Positions 43,812 to 52,777 of a DNA stretch of 64,000 nucleotides are shown here, piece by piece (the first letter of the stretch is position 1; the number at the start of each line of letters is the position of its first letter). Made by a program: the position numbers and the translations under genes. Origin of the DNA: Pseudomonas sp. UMAB-08 (lineage in GTDB: Bacteria > Pseudomonadota > Gammaproteobacteria > Pseudomonadales > Pseudomonadaceae); the NCBI RefSeq assembly GCF_900095225.1, contig NZ_LT607423.1:103991-167990 (forward strand), read 5' to 3'. The notes beneath the pieces were generated by a model, which saw nothing but the letters and a program-made list of their open reading frames with translations, did no database searches and had not been told where the DNA came from.

Positions 43812-44807
43812 ATGTGTGTCGTTTGCGGCTGCGGTACCGGCCATTCACACGAGCAACACCCAAGCAACGAGTCAACCACCGATAGCGACGTGCGGGTCGA
43901 CGCCACGGGCGATCTGCATTACGGCGCGGGCGAAGCGCGGGTCTCGGTACCCGGTTTGAGCCAGGCAAGGACGATCCGCATCGAGCAAGATGTGCTCGGC
44001 GAGAACGACCGCCATGCCGCGCGTAACCGAGAGAATTTCATCGCCCACGGCGTGCTGGCCCTCAATCTGGTGTCCAGCCCCGGCTCCGGTAAAACCACCC
44101 TGTTGTGTGCCACCCTCCTTGCCCTGCGCGAGCGCCGCGCCGGACTGCCAATTGCGGTGATTGAAGGCGACCAGCAGACCCGCAACGACGCCGAGCGCAT
44201 TCGCGCTACGGGGGTTCCTGCGATCCAGATCAACACCGGCAAGGGTTGCCACCTGGACGCACGGATGATCACCGAGGCCTACGCGCGCCTGCCACTGCAC
44301 GACGCACTGCATGCCGCAGGGCATGGACATCACCACCCAAAGGCCCCGCTGCTCTCCAACCATCATCACCACGCCGCCCACGATCATCACGCTCAAGGCG
44401 CAGGCGAACCGGCGGGCATTCTGTTCATCGAGAATGTCGGCAACCTGGTGTGCCCGGCAATTTGGGACCTCGGCGAGGCCGGTAAAGTGGCGATCCTGTC
44501 GGTCACCGAGGGCGAGGACAAGCCGCTCAAATACCCGGACATGTTCGCCGCTGCAAAGCTGATGATCCTCAACAAGATCGACCTGCTGCCTCATCTGGAC
44601 TTCGACGTGCAGCGCTGCCTGGACTATGCCCACCAGGTCAATCCGCAGTTGCAGATCATTCAGCTCAGTGCCCGTGACGGCACCGGCCTGGACGCCTGGC
44701 TCGACTGGCTGCTGGCCGGTGCGCCGGAGAGTGATCGCAAGGCCGCACGCATCGCCGCACTCGAAGCCGAACTGGCAGCGCTGAAGGCGCCGGTCAAGGA
44801 GGCCTGA
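43812..44807 (+). CDS. hypB: Nickel chaperone GTPase HypB with an internal His-rich insert
   Basis: The 331-aa protein starts MCVVCGCG, the high-affinity N-terminal nickel site. The GTPase domain has the P-loop SSPGSGKTT (about 86-95), IEGDQQTRNDAERI, FIENVGNLVCP (metal Cys) and LNKIDLLP. Unusually, a run with 13 His in about 35 residues (about 163-197, including GHGHHH and NHHHH) sits inside the G domain just before FIENVGN; most His-rich HypBs have it at the N-terminus. HypB supplies nickel to HypA by GTP hydrolysis. GGAGGA precedes ATG 43812. Confidence 0.95.
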   Translation: MCVVCGCGTGHSHEQHPSNESTTDSDVRVDATGDLHYGAGEARVSVPGLSQARTIRIEQDVLGENDRHAARNRENFIAHGVLALNLVSSPGSGKTTLLCATLLALRERRAGLPIAVIEGDQQTRNDAERIRATGVPAIQINTGKGCHLDARMITEAYARLPLHDALHAAGHGHHHPKAPLLSNHHHHAAHDHHAQGAGEPAGILFIENVGNLVCPAIWDLGEAGKVAILSVTEGEDKPLKYPDMFAAAKLMILNKIDLLPHLDFDVQRCLDYAHQVNPQLQIIQLSARDGTGLDAWLDWLLAGAPESDRKAARIAALEAELAALKAPVKEA

Positions 44808-44808
44808 C

Positions 44809-45972
44809 GTGCATAGCCAGAAACTCCCCAATGCTAATGTCTGGCCGCCCGTACTGGCCTGCGGTGCCTGGCTGAAAAACGCAGCCTGTCTGCTGCAACG
44901 CGATCAAGTGCTGTGGTCGCCGGTGCATGGCGATTTGGGCGATCCACAAAGTTGTCTGGACCTCGAAGCCTCGCTGGAACGTTTGCTCGCGCATGCCGAC
45001 GCTACCCCGCAGGCTATCGCCCATGACCTGCACCCGGACTTCTACAGTTCCCAACTGGCCGTGAGCCTGGCCGCTCGGCTGGACGTGCCCGCGCTGGCGG
45101 TCCAGCACCACCATGCGCATATCGGCGCACTCATGGCCGAACATGGGCTCGACGGCCCGGTGCTGGGTCTGGCGCTGGACGGCGTCGGCCTCGGCAGTGA
45201 CGGCGCGGCATGGGGGGGTGAGTTGCTATGGGTCGCGCCCGACGCCTGGCGCCGACTCGGGCATCTGCTGCCACTGCCACTGCCGGGCGGCGACATTGCC
45301 GCCCGTGAGCCTTGGCGTCTGGCCGCAGCCGCGCTGCATCTACTGGGCCGCAATGAAGAAATCATCACTCGCCTCGGCGCGCTGGTCGGCGAGCAAAGTG
45401 CTGGCACCGTTGCAGGCATGCTCCGCCGTAACCTCAACTGCCCACCCAGCAGTGGCGCGGGACGCTGGTTCGATGCCGCCGCCGGTATTCTCGGGATCAG
45501 TGTGCGCCAGCAAGCCGAGGCAGAAGCCGCCATTGCCCTGGAACGTCTGGCCAGCGACTATCTGGCAGCGAATGCCGAGCCAACGGTCGAAGGCCTGTGG
45601 CGCATCCGCGCTGACGGCGTGCTTGATCTACGGCCGCTGCTCACACGTCTATTCGATCTGGCCGATCATGGCCGTAGCGCCGAAGGTGCCGCACTGTTCC
45701 ACCTGACACTCGCGGCGGCCCTGACCGACTGGGTGCTGCAACAGCCCGCAAAACTGCCGGTACTGCTCGGCGGTGGCTGCTTCGCCAACCGACTGCTCAG
45801 TGCGCGCCTCAGCCACCTGCTCGGCACCCACGGCGTGCCGGTCTTCAGCGCACAGAGCGTGTCCTGCGGCGATGCCGGACTGGCCCTCGGCCAAGGCTGG
45901 ATCGCCGCCCACTGGCCCGAACTTGAAAGCCAAGCGGCGTTGCCGCTGGAGGAACCCCTGTCATGTGCCTAG
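44809..45972 (+). CDS. hypF: Short-form HypF (Kae1-like domain only)
   Basis: At 387 aa this is about half the usual HypF length (about 750). It carries only the C-terminal Kae1/TobZ-like carbamoyltransferase part: AIAHDLHPDFYSSQLA, VQHHHAHIGALMAEHG (metal-binding His), LALDGVGLGSDGAAWGGELL, SSGAGRWFDAAAGILG, LLGGGCFANRLL. The acylphosphatase, zinc-finger and YrdC-like domains that turn carbamoyl phosphate into carbamoyl-AMP are absent. I recall the HypF1 copy of R. eutropha being similarly short. It starts at GTG 44809 behind GGAGG. It cannot obviously do the full reaction alone. Confidence 0.9.
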   Translation: MHSQKLPNANVWPPVLACGAWLKNAACLLQRDQVLWSPVHGDLGDPQSCLDLEASLERLLAHADATPQAIAHDLHPDFYSSQLAVSLAARLDVPALAVQHHHAHIGALMAEHGLDGPVLGLALDGVGLGSDGAAWGGELLWVAPDAWRRLGHLLPLPLPGGDIAAREPWRLAAAALHLLGRNEEIITRLGALVGEQSAGTVAGMLRRNLNCPPSSGAGRWFDAAAGILGISVRQQAEAEAAIALERLASDYLAANAEPTVEGLWRIRADGVLDLRPLLTRLFDLADHGRSAEGAALFHLTLAAALTDWVLQQPAKLPVLLGGGCFANRLLSARLSHLLGTHGVPVFSAQSVSCGDAGLALGQGWIAAHWPELESQAALPLEEPLSCA

Positions 45973-46196
45973 CTATTCCCGCCCGTGTGGTCGAACTGCG
46001 CAGTGGCGACACCGCGCTGGTCGATCTCGGCGGCATCCGCAAAGAAATCTCTATAGCGCTAGTGCCCGAGGCACAGGTTGGCGATTACGTGGTTATCCAC
46101 GTCGGCTATGCCTTGGGCCTGATTGATCCAGAAGAAGCCCAGCGCACGCTGGACATGTTCGACGAGTTGAACCGCACGCAACGGGAAGCCTCATGA
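45963..46196 (+). CDS. hypC: Hydrogenase maturation chaperone HypC
   Basis: The 77-aa protein starts MCLAIPARVVEL, with the essential Cys2, and ends in the usual helix (DPEEAQRTLDMFDELNR). HypC with HypD holds the iron atom on which CN and CO ligands are built. It overlaps both hypF and hypD. Confidence 0.95.
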   Translation: MCLAIPARVVELRSGDTALVDLGGIRKEISIALVPEAQVGDYVVIHVGYALGLIDPEEAQRTLDMFDELNRTQREAS

Positions 46197-47332
46197 AGTA
46201 CATCGATGAATACCGCGACGGCGAGCTGGCTCAACGCATCGCCGCACGCATCCGCGAAGAAGCCCATCCCGACCGCTCTTACCGTTTCATGGAGTTCTGC
46301 GGCGGCCACACCCATGCGATATCCCGCTATGGGGTCAGCGAGCTGCTGCCCGACAACGTGCGCATGATCCACGGTCCCGGCTGCCCGGTCTGCGTGCTGC
46401 CGATTGGACGCATCGACCTGGCGGTGAAGCTGGCCCTGGAACACGGAGCAATCCTGTGCAGCTACGGCGACACCTTGCGCGTGCCTGCGTCTGAAGGGCT
46501 TTCCTTGCTCCGCGCAAAGGCCCATGGCGCCGACATCCGCATGATTTATTCGCCGCTGGACGCACTGAAAATCGCCGAAGCGAACCCGGAACGGCAGGTG
46601 GTGTTCTTCGCCATCGGTTTCGAAACCACCACACCGCCCACGGCACTGATTATTCGCGAAGCGGCGGCACGCGGCCTGGATAATTTCAGCGTGCTCTGCT
46701 GCCATGTCCTGACTCCGGCTGCGATTTCGCACATCCTCGCCGCGCCGGAAAAGGACGCCGCGTCGGCGGTGGAACTGGATGGTTTTGTCGGCCCGGCGCA
46801 TGTCAGCATCGTCATCGGATCGGCGCCTTACGAAGCCTTCGCCCGCCAATACCACAAGCCAGTGGTCATCGCCGGTTTCGAGCCGCTGGACGTGATGCAG
46901 GCGATCTTGATGCTGGTGCGCCAGGTCAATGAAGGTCGGGCCGAAGTCGAGAACGAATTCATCCGCGCTGTCGGACGCTATGGCAATACGGGCGCCCAGG
47001 CATTGATGGACGAGGTCTTCGAGTTACGCCCCAGCTTCGAATGGCGCGGGCTCGGTGAAGTCCCCCTCAGCGCCCTGCGCATTCGCCCGGCTTTCGCCCG
47101 CTACGACGCCGAAGTGCGCTTCGACCTGGAGTACCAGGCAGTGCCGGATCACAAGGCCTGCGAATGTGGCGCCATCCTCCGGGGGCAGAAAAAGCCCACG
47201 GATTGCCGCCTGTTCGGCACCGTGTGTACGCCCGAAAATCCAATGGGTTCGTGCATGGTGTCCAACGAAGGCGCTTGCGCCGCGCATTACGCCTACGGGC
47301 GCTACAAAGACATTGAGGTAGTGGCTTTATGA
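46193..47332 (+). CDS. hypD: Fe-S scaffold protein HypD
   Basis: The 379-aa protein carries the conserved signatures FMEFCGGHTHAI, MIHGPGCPVCVLP, FFAIGFETTTPPTA and a C-terminal [4Fe-4S] cysteine set (CECGAILRG, DCRLFGTVC, GSCMVSNEGACAAHY). HypD, together with HypC, receives cyanide from HypE and assembles Fe(CN)2CO. Overlaps hypC by ATGA and hypE by ATGA. Confidence 0.96.
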   Translation: MKYIDEYRDGELAQRIAARIREEAHPDRSYRFMEFCGGHTHAISRYGVSELLPDNVRMIHGPGCPVCVLPIGRIDLAVKLALEHGAILCSYGDTLRVPASEGLSLLRAKAHGADIRMIYSPLDALKIAEANPERQVVFFAIGFETTTPPTALIIREAAARGLDNFSVLCCHVLTPAAISHILAAPEKDAASAVELDGFVGPAHVSIVIGSAPYEAFARQYHKPVVIAGFEPLDVMQAILMLVRQVNEGRAEVENEFIRAVGRYGNTGAQALMDEVFELRPSFEWRGLGEVPLSALRIRPAFARYDAEVRFDLEYQAVPDHKACECGAILRGQKKPTDCRLFGTVCTPENPMGSCMVSNEGACAAHYAYGRYKDIEVVAL

Positions 47333-48396
47333 ACGCTGGTTCCCCCGTCAAGCGCGGCTATGTCCGCCCCCTGAACCTGCGAGACGGACGCATCGACATG
47401 AGTCACGGCGCTGGCGGCCGTGCTTCGGCGCAATTGATCGAAGAACTGTTCGTCGCCGCCTTCGACAACGCCTGGCTGCGCGAGGGCAACGACGGCGCGG
47501 TCTTCACTCCCGAACTCGCCCCCGGCGAACGCATGGTTATGGCGACGGACGCGCATGTGGTTTCGCCGCTGTTCTTCCCCGGCGGCGACATCGGCAGCCT
47601 GTCCGTGCACGGCACCGTCAACGACGTCGCCATGACCGGTGCGCGGCCGCTGTACCTCGCCGCCAGCTTCATTATTGAGGAAGGTTTCCCACTCGCAGAC
47701 CTGAAACGCATCGTCGAGTCCATGGCCCGCGCCTCCCGCGAGGCGGGCGTACCCATCGTCACCGGCGACACCAAGGTGGTCGAGCGCGGCAAGGGCGACG
47801 GCGTGTTCATCAGCACCACCGGAATAGGTGTGGTCGCAGCCGGGGTGAATACCGGCGGCCACCGAGCTCGCCCTGGCGATGCCATTTTGCTGTCCGGGAG
47901 CATTGGCGAACACGGCGTGGCAATCATGTCCAAGCGCGAGGCGCTGGAATTCGACACCGAGATCCTCTCCGACAGCATCGCCCTGCACGAACTGGTTGCC
48001 CATATGCTCGCGACCGCTCCCGGTGTGCGCGTGCTCCGCGACCCGACACGTGGTGGCCTCGCGACAACGCTGAACGAGATTGCCGGTCAATCCGGGGTTG
48101 GCATGCTCCTCGACGAAGCCATGATCCCGGTGCTGCCACAGGTCGAAGCCGCGTGCGAACTGCTAGGCCTCGACCCGCTGTACATCGCCAACGAAGGCAA
48201 ATTGGTCGCCATCTGCTCCGAGGCCGACGCTGAACCGCTGCTGCACGCCATGCGCCAGCACCCCCTGGGGAAAGACGCGGTGCGCATCGGCACCGTGTTG
48301 GATGACTCGCACGGTTTCGTGCAAATGCAGACCCGCTTCGGTGGGCGCAGGATAGTAGACTGGCTGACCGGAGAGCAGTTGCCTAGAATCTGTTGA
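47329..48396 (+). CDS. hypE: Cyanide-donating protein HypE
   Basis: This 355-aa AIR-synthase-like ATPase has IDMSHGAGGRASAQLIEEL, VNDVAMTGARPLYLAAS, DPTRGGLATTLNEIAGQSG and the C-terminal PRIC whose final Cys carries the thiocarboxamide dehydrated to thiocyanate. HypF charges this Cys. It is the last gene of the hydrogenase operon. No hypX follows, and no clear terminator is seen in 48397-48470. Confidence 0.96.
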   Translation: MNAGSPVKRGYVRPLNLRDGRIDMSHGAGGRASAQLIEELFVAAFDNAWLREGNDGAVFTPELAPGERMVMATDAHVVSPLFFPGGDIGSLSVHGTVNDVAMTGARPLYLAASFIIEEGFPLADLKRIVESMARASREAGVPIVTGDTKVVERGKGDGVFISTTGIGVVAAGVNTGGHRARPGDAILLSGSIGEHGVAIMSKREALEFDTEILSDSIALHELVAHMLATAPGVRVLRDPTRGGLATTLNEIAGQSGVGMLLDEAMIPVLPQVEAACELLGLDPLYIANEGKLVAICSEADAEPLLHAMRQHPLGKDAVRIGTVLDDSHGFVQMQTRFGGRRIVDWLTGEQLPRIC

Positions 48397-48470
48397 TCAT
48401 AGGGTTCGAGCTGCCGGACAGCCCATGACTGAACGGCCTCGACCCACAGACCAAGAGCATCATTGAACCG

Positions 48471-49550
48471 ATGTATGACCTCCGATCATCGCGACTCCCT
48501 CCGCTTTTACGCAAACTCCTGCGACCGCTGCTGGATCCCTATCGACGCTACCGCAACGCCCGGCTTATCCACGCTGTGCGCGTATCGCTGGGGTTGCTCG
48601 CGTCGATCTTGTTGACCACCGGCATCAACCTGCCCCACGGGGAATGGGCCTCGGTCACCATGCTGGTGGTGATCGGCGGGCTGCAACACCACGGCAATAT
48701 CGGCAAAAAAGCGGCGGAACGGGCCTATGGCACGCTGATCGGTGCCGCCGTCGGCCTGTTGCTGGTCGCCCAGCAAGCGTACTTGGGCATACCGTTGCTC
48801 ACGTACCTGGGCATGTCCACGGTGTGCGGCTTTTTTGCTTATCACGCGATCGGCAAAGGCGGCTACACGGCGCTGCTGTCGGCGATCACCGTGTTCATCG
48901 TCGCCGGTCATGGCGATAACCCGATATCTGATGGCCTTTGGCGCACCGTCGATATTCTCATCGGCATCGTCCTGGCCTTGGCGTTCTCCTTCGCCCTGCC
49001 GCTGTATGCGGTGTTTTCCTGGCGCTACAACCTGGCGAGCGCACTGCGTGATTGTGCCGCGATCCACAGCCGCATCATCAGTGGCCAATCGGTCAGCGAC
49101 GACGACTACCTCAAGCTGATGAACCGCCTGACCGGCGCCATGGTGCAACTGCGTTCGTTGATGCCATCCGTGTCCAAGGAGGTGCGGATATCACTCCATA
49201 AACTCGACGCCATCCAGCGCAATCTGCGGCTGTGCATCAGCACCCTGGAGATCCTCGCCAACACCCGGCCCGCCGCCAACGACGAACAGGCCATGGCCTT
49301 GTTGCAACTGTCCCTCAAAGCCGAACACAAACAGATACGCGTACAGCTGATTGCGATGGCGCGCGCACTGCAAACCGGTGTCTCGGAGAGGATCGAGCGC
49401 CCTGTCGGCGGGCACGACAATACGGCCGCGTTGAGTGCCCCAGTCTACTCGGCGCTGGACGGCTACCGACTGTTGACCCTGCAACTTGCCGCCACCGTCG
49501 ACGACCTGCGCCAGCAACTGGCGAACACCGCAGGTAAATGGAAGATCTGA
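48471..49550 (+). CDS. FUSC family membrane protein
   Basis: This 359-aa protein has a basic N-terminus (LLRPLLDPYRRYRNARLIHAVRVSLGLLASILL) and six hydrophobic segments within residues about 35-190, including GEWASVTMLVVIGGLQHHGNIGKKAAERAYGTLIGAAVGLLL, the fusaric-acid-resistance signature. A cytoplasmic helical domain follows. It is about half the size of YccS/AaeB proteins (one membrane half). It probably exports aromatic or weak acids. It lies 74 bases after hypE but has no link to hydrogenase. Confidence 0.85.
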   Translation: MYDLRSSRLPPLLRKLLRPLLDPYRRYRNARLIHAVRVSLGLLASILLTTGINLPHGEWASVTMLVVIGGLQHHGNIGKKAAERAYGTLIGAAVGLLLVAQQAYLGIPLLTYLGMSTVCGFFAYHAIGKGGYTALLSAITVFIVAGHGDNPISDGLWRTVDILIGIVLALAFSFALPLYAVFSWRYNLASALRDCAAIHSRIISGQSVSDDDYLKLMNRLTGAMVQLRSLMPSVSKEVRISLHKLDAIQRNLRLCISTLEILANTRPAANDEQAMALLQLSLKAEHKQIRVQLIAMARALQTGVSERIERPVGGHDNTAALSAPVYSALDGYRLLTLQLAATVDDLRQQLANTAGKWKI

Positions 49551-49746
49551 CGGTTGCTCGTTGGGCCGCGAAAACGCTCTCCACGATGAATCAATACACC
49601 TGCGACTCTAAAAAGGTGCCCGCACTAATCCGACAGAATGAGCCGTGTTTTTCAGGGCCCCTCCTATACTCCACTGCGCACGCCATCTAACAGCAACACC
49701 ATGCACGCCTTGTTTTTCATCTATTGAATAACGAAGGGAGCAGACT

Positions 49747-51951
49747 GTGCGACCCACTCTCCTTGATCAGATTCGCGCAGGGGCCTCGCGCTGGTGGCAA
49801 GAGTCCTTTATTGATCGCTATCGTCTTTGGCGCGCCCGCGTTAACGGCATTGAAGTGACACAGTCGATCCAGTATTACCGAGCTGCCGAACACTTAACCG
49901 ACAGCGCCGACCGTGGACCGGATAACGCGGTCCAGTTGGTGGCGTACAAAGCCGCCTGGGTTCGGGTTTATGTACGTTCCGGGTTATTAAGCGCCGTTGC
50001 CAATGTCACTGGTTCGCTGGACCTAGCGCGCCGTAACCACGCCTTGAACTATGACGCCGTCGCGACTTACGCCGCTCAAGGTGCGGCGACTGTCACGGCT
50101 GAGCAAACCGTTGATTACGCGACCGAGCGCAACAACATAAACCGTACCTTGAACTTTCTGATTCCTGCCCAGGAGTGTCATGGCACGTTACGGCTGACGG
50201 CGCGCCTGCAAGGCATTGAAGGTTCAGACAGCAGCGTTATCATCAATACGAACCTGGTTCAGACCCTGCGTGTGCGTGCGATTCTCGTCGCGTACAACGG
50301 CCCCAGTTCCGCCAATACACCCGCACCCGGTCAACCGGCCATTACCCAACTCACGCTTCCCGCGCCGACACTCGCGGATTTGCAAACCAATGCATCGATG
50401 GCGTTCGCTGCCATGCCCGTGCAGGCCACCGGATCGTTCGCCAGTTGCGGCACCTTGAACTGGGCAACCCCACTGGACGACGCGCGCTCCGGGCCGGGAG
50501 GCTGTTCAACCAATTGGGGCACCCTGCTCAACTGGCTTGCGCTGCTGCGAGACAACGATGGCAACCGCGCGGACGTTGTGTATTACGGGTTACTTCCCGC
50601 TGGCATCCCGCTCAACGTGCCAGGTTGTGGACAGGATGGCCTGGGCGCCGGAGCCGTGGGTAATCAACTGACGTTCCTGCATGAAATCGGCCATGGCTAT
50701 GGTTTCCAGCACACCCCGTGCGGTGCGGCGGGTGCGACCGATCCAAACTACCCCACTTACGAACCCTATGCCTCGGCGTCCATTGGCGAATTCGGGCTCG
50801 ATATTCGCAACGGCGCGGTATACGACCCGACGACGGCGCGGGACTACATGTCCTATTGCAATCCACGCTGGATGTCGCTGTACCAACACGACCGCTTGCT
50901 TCAGCACCCGCGACTTGAGCCCCGGTGGTTGAGAGAGCGTTCGATTTTCGATGATTACCCTTTGGAAAGGGCTTTTGACGTCGAGCACCTCTGGTGGCCC
51001 GATCCACCATGGCTACAGGACGAACTGCAGGGTCGAACGATGAATCCGGTCATTTCCATCGTGGGTCATGTCGAGGAAAACGGTGAGATCCAGGTTCAAT
51101 CTGTCGCACGTATCCCTGTAACCGCGTTGCCCACGGGCGTGCAGACCCGCTGGGTTGCGCAACTCATGGACGAGCAGGGCCACGTGATTGCAAGTGGATC
51201 GCTGGTGCGCTCCGACTTCCAGGGTGGATGCGGCTGTTGCCAAGGCCACGGACACCCTAACCAAGACCCCGACCGCCCACCGTTCATGTTCAAAGTCTAC
51301 CTGCCTGACAGGGCGCCCGGCTCATCGCTGCGCATCGCAGGTCCGGCAGAGCACATCTGGACACGCCAGGCGCCTGCGCGTCCTCCGCAGTTCGTCAGCG
51401 CCACAGCCGACGTGACATCGACACAGCAACTGGCGCTGAGGTGGCAGGTCGACGCCGAAAGCGATGTCGACGTCTGGGTGCAATGGACTGTCGATAAAGG
51501 CGAGCGATGGCACGGCTTGGCCGTTGGCCTGCGGGGTGGTGAAGCTGAGCTGCCGCTGACCGGTTTACCCGCAGGACAGGTCCAGTTGCGCTTACTCGGA
51601 CATGATGGATTTTTCACCGCACAATCGCCAGCACTGGTCGTCGACTTGCCCGAACGTGCGCCTGAGGTGGCGATTCTTTACCCGCAGAACGGGCAGATGC
51701 TGCGAGCCGATCAACCGATACAGGCGTCGGGCAATGCGACCGACTCCGCAGGGTATCCACTGTCCGATGAGCGACTCACCTGGATGCTCGACGACAAGGT
51801 TGTAGGGCGGGGGCGCGAAGTGTGGATCTCCCCTGCTGCCGGTCGTCATGAACTGGTACTCGACGTCGACTGGAGCCAAGGCCGGGTTCAAACGGTCGTG
51901 GTTTTTAATACGGCAAAAGATCAGGGCCGAACGGGTCCTCACGCCCAGTGA
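49747..51951 (+). CDS. Large metzincin-like zinc metalloprotease homologue
   Basis: The 734-aa protein has no visible signal peptide or membrane span. Its N-terminal beta-rich part starts with GIEVTQSIQYYR. Residues 312-322, HEIGHGYGFQH, fit the metzincin zinc motif HExxHxxGxxH, and a Met-turn candidate DYMSYC lies at about 366-371, as in active metzincins. Then comes a Cys/His cluster (GGCGCCQGHGH, about 493-503) and a C-terminal beta domain (about 640-725) of Ig-like type (PEVAILYPQNGQMLRADQPI). GTG 49747 follows AAGGGAG. Neighbours give no function. Peptidase activity, substrate and export route are unproven. Confidence 0.75.
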   Translation: MRPTLLDQIRAGASRWWQESFIDRYRLWRARVNGIEVTQSIQYYRAAEHLTDSADRGPDNAVQLVAYKAAWVRVYVRSGLLSAVANVTGSLDLARRNHALNYDAVATYAAQGAATVTAEQTVDYATERNNINRTLNFLIPAQECHGTLRLTARLQGIEGSDSSVIINTNLVQTLRVRAILVAYNGPSSANTPAPGQPAITQLTLPAPTLADLQTNASMAFAAMPVQATGSFASCGTLNWATPLDDARSGPGGCSTNWGTLLNWLALLRDNDGNRADVVYYGLLPAGIPLNVPGCGQDGLGAGAVGNQLTFLHEIGHGYGFQHTPCGAAGATDPNYPTYEPYASASIGEFGLDIRNGAVYDPTTARDYMSYCNPRWMSLYQHDRLLQHPRLEPRWLRERSIFDDYPLERAFDVEHLWWPDPPWLQDELQGRTMNPVISIVGHVEENGEIQVQSVARIPVTALPTGVQTRWVAQLMDEQGHVIASGSLVRSDFQGGCGCCQGHGHPNQDPDRPPFMFKVYLPDRAPGSSLRIAGPAEHIWTRQAPARPPQFVSATADVTSTQQLALRWQVDAESDVDVWVQWTVDKGERWHGLAVGLRGGEAELPLTGLPAGQVQLRLLGHDGFFTAQSPALVVDLPERAPEVAILYPQNGQMLRADQPIQASGNATDSAGYPLSDERLTWMLDDKVVGRGREVWISPAAGRHELVLDVDWSQGRVQTVVVFNTAKDQGRTGPHAQ

Positions 51952-52097
51952 GAAAGGCCCCTGCTCAGGACTGTATTCGACCGAAAAAGCACCTACACAC
52001 GTGGGCCGACTCATTAAGCGTGTCTGTGCCCACCGCTTACAGGCGATAATGCCCCGCAATCTTGTTATCCACTCAACAAAGGGGCGCTGCAGCAGTG

Positions 52098-52637
52098 ATG
52101 TTTGAGATCAAGCAATTCAATCCTGAAACCTATCGACGGCAAACACGACGCAGTACGCTGATCATTATTGTGATCTTTGCGCTGCTGTCCATGGTGCTGT
52201 CCAGCGTTGCCGTGAAGCTGTTTGGCGAACCCGGTGGCGATAATTTTCGCTTGAATGCGGCGGGCGTTATTGCCGCGTTGGCACTGACCGTGACAGTGGT
52301 GCGGTTCCAGTTCTGGTCGCAGGCATGGATGGCACCGGCCGTTTATGGCTGGCAGCTGAAACGCAGCCTAATGAGCATTACCAACGTCATGCATTACGTC
52401 ACCGAGGGCGTACAGGCCAGTGACCCGACGGCCATGAAACTGCTGCGCTTTTATCACCTGGGGCTCACGCAGATGCACCAGTTGGATGGCAACTCCGGCG
52501 CTGCAAGCCAGACGGTGCGAGAGGCCGACCTGCACAAGGCGCGCATGGAAGCTCTCGGCATTGATACCGACCAGCATCGACTGGATCCTGCCTGGCTTGC
52601 GGCGGCGAAGAAAGCCAGTGTGGCGAAGGCGAAGTAA
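52098..52637 (+). CDS. DUF3087 membrane protein
   Basis: The 179-aa protein starts MFEIKQFNPETYRRQTRRSTLIIIVIFALLSMVLSSVAVKLFG and has a second span (NAAGVIAALALTVTVVRF), giving two membrane helices and a cytoplasmic C-terminal half (YGWQLKRSLMSITNVMHYVTEG). This pattern is the DUF3087 family found across Pseudomonas; function unknown. The start at 52098 fits the family; a GTG directly before it is possible. Confidence 0.8.
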   Translation: MFEIKQFNPETYRRQTRRSTLIIIVIFALLSMVLSSVAVKLFGEPGGDNFRLNAAGVIAALALTVTVVRFQFWSQAWMAPAVYGWQLKRSLMSITNVMHYVTEGVQASDPTAMKLLRFYHLGLTQMHQLDGNSGAASQTVREADLHKARMEALGIDTDQHRLDPAWLAAAKKASVAKAK

Positions 52638-52777
52638 CACCCTCGCGATACAGCCATCGCCCCAACGACACGTTGATACCTGAGCGTTGGGGCCAGGCCC
52701 GGAGCAATGACAGCCCCGAGCCTTTCAGGCTGTTCTTGACGCCCAGACAGTCACTACGGACAGGTCACATCCGGTTT

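Noticed and set aside
45963..46196. Possibility that hypC duplicates hoxL by recent tandem copying
   Set aside because: The two share only the MC(L/I)-x-(I/L)P start and fold; sequences are otherwise distinct, as in the known hydrogenase clusters.
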